The notes under the pieces were generated by a model, which did no database searches, was not told where the DNA came from, and worked only from the letters and a program-made list of their open reading frames with translations. Shown piece after piece: positions 63,297-64,000 of a DNA stretch of 64,000 nucleotides (positions within the stretch are counted from its first letter, which is position 1; every line of letters starts with the position of its first letter). The position numbers were made by a program, and so were the translations under genes. The DNA comes from an uncultured Parabacteroides sp. (GTDB taxonomy: Bacteria; Bacteroidota; Bacteroidia; Bacteroidales; Tannerellaceae): positions 1 to 64,000 of the forward strand of contig CALUZR010000007.1 in NCBI GenBank assembly GCA_944325335.1, in the 5' to 3' direction.

Positions 63297-64000
63297 ATGC
63301 AGTTAGCAACAAGCCAAATAAAGGAACAAGCCCGCAGATTGGGCTTCGAAGCCTGTGGCATCGCCCCGGCAGCGGCGATCCCCGGCGAGGCGGCGCGGCT
63401 GGACGCTTGGCTGGCGAAGGGATACGAAGCGGGGATGAGTTACCTGGCGAACCACCGCGCGCTGCGGCTCGACCCGGCGGAACTGGTGCCCGGCGCACGG
63501 AGCATCATCTCCTTCGCCCTCAACTATTTCCCGGCGCAAAGGCGAGACCCGTCCCTCCCCCACATCGCCTACTACGCCTACGGCCGGGATTACCACAAGG
63601 TGATGAAACGGAAGCTGCGGCAACTTTGGGAATCGCTGGGCGGACGGGAGGAAGAGGCGCGGCTGTTTGTGGACTCCGCCCCGGTGTTGGAACGCTACTG
63701 GGCGTGGCGCGCGGGCCTCGGGTGGATAGGCAAGAACAACTGCCTGATCCTGCCGGGGCGCGGCTCCTTTTTCTTTTTGGGCGAGATTATGACGACGCGC
63801 GAGGTGGATGCGTACGATGAACCCATGCCGTCGCGGTGCGGGACGTGCGACCGCTGCCTCCGGGCCTGTCCTTCCGGGGCGTTAGAGGCGCCTCATCTCC
63901 TCAACGCCAACCGTTGTTTCTCCTACCTGACCATTGAAAACAAAGGGGAAATCCCCGACGAGCTGGCGCGGAAATTGGGGAACCGGCTCTACGGATGCGA
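63297..64000 (+). CDS. queG: Epoxyqueuosine reductase, truncated by window end
   Basis: ATG at 63297 gives 234 codons with no stop before the window ends. N-terminal LGFEACGIAPAAAIPGEAARLDAWLAKGYEAGMSYL and LVDSAPVLERYWAWRAGLGWIGKNNCLILP-like segments (here LFVDSAPVLERYWA) match QueG. The [4Fe-4S] ligands are in CGTCDRCLRACPSGAL. It reduces epoxyqueuosine to queuosine in tRNA using cobalamin. The preceding array ends 40 nt before the ATG. Confidence 0.92.
   Translation, partial: MQLATSQIKEQARRLGFEACGIAPAAAIPGEAARLDAWLAKGYEAGMSYLANHRALRLDPAELVPGARSIISFALNYFPAQRRDPSLPHIAYYAYGRDYHKVMKRKLRQLWESLGGREEEARLFVDSAPVLERYWAWRAGLGWIGKNNCLILPGRGSFFFLGEIMTTREVDAYDEPMPSRCGTCDRCLRACPSGALEAPHLLNANRCFSYLTIENKGEIPDELARKLGNRLYGC

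Overview
The window reads as chromosomal DNA of a Bacteroidales bacterium, most likely Tannerellaceae and probably Parabacteroides. The signs are Bacteroidales promoters (TTTG/TTG, about 19 nt, TAnnTTTG), type IX secretion-like C-terminal domains, two large secreted proteins ending in a DUF6383-like domain, an LptD of the Bacteroidetes type, a GT117 (DUF2723) membrane protein and a KorAB 2-oxoacid:ferredoxin oxidoreductase. No genome comparison was possible, so the genus is an inference.

Layout. 0-5 kb: an aquaporin, an ECF sigma factor, a NamZ-like secreted muramidase, a META lipoprotein and a class A beta-lactamase, followed by tRNA-Leu(UAG). 5.5-12.9 kb: a long PiT phosphate transporter, a GH36 alpha-galactosidase and a YfhO membrane protein. 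12.9-27.7 kb: a minus-strand surface-glycan cluster (six glycosyltransferase-type proteins, a WbsX protein, a Wzx flippase, Ugd, and Gfo/Idh and DegT sugar-nucleotide enzymes). Its middle part is visibly AT-rich and is interrupted by small MNT-HEPN, RelE-like and Rpn nuclease genes. 27.7-38 kb: metG and two very large secreted proteins, one of them behind a promoter that lies inside a 19-bp perfect inverted repeat and so looks invertible. 38-44 kb: a DUF4838 hydrolase-like protein, an HD hydrolase and LptD. 44-48 kb: two divergent modules, each an AAA ATPase plus a small partner, around a nested palindrome. 48-53 kb: a second large DUF6383 protein with a long structured leader. 53-64 kb: korBA, ald and aroK, then RNase H, GT117, a polysaccharide deacetylase and the start of queG.

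The glycan cluster, Wzx, GT117 protein, LptD and large secreted proteins together describe building and decorating the cell surface. The two DUF6383 proteins carry many D-(S/T)-(A/I/L/V/T) tripeptides, the acceptor motif known for Bacteroidales O-glycosylation, so glycans made from this or similar clusters may end up on them.

The most unusual structure is not a gene. Nine intergenic regions each hold a different array of short palindromes at very regular spacing: 21 or 22 nt (four units each, four arrays), 23 nt (two arrays) or 42-43 nt (three arrays). These spacings are close to two or four helical turns. The palindrome sequence differs between most loci but is kept within each locus. Two pairs are clear dispersed copies in opposite orientation. 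I know of no described element class with this architecture.
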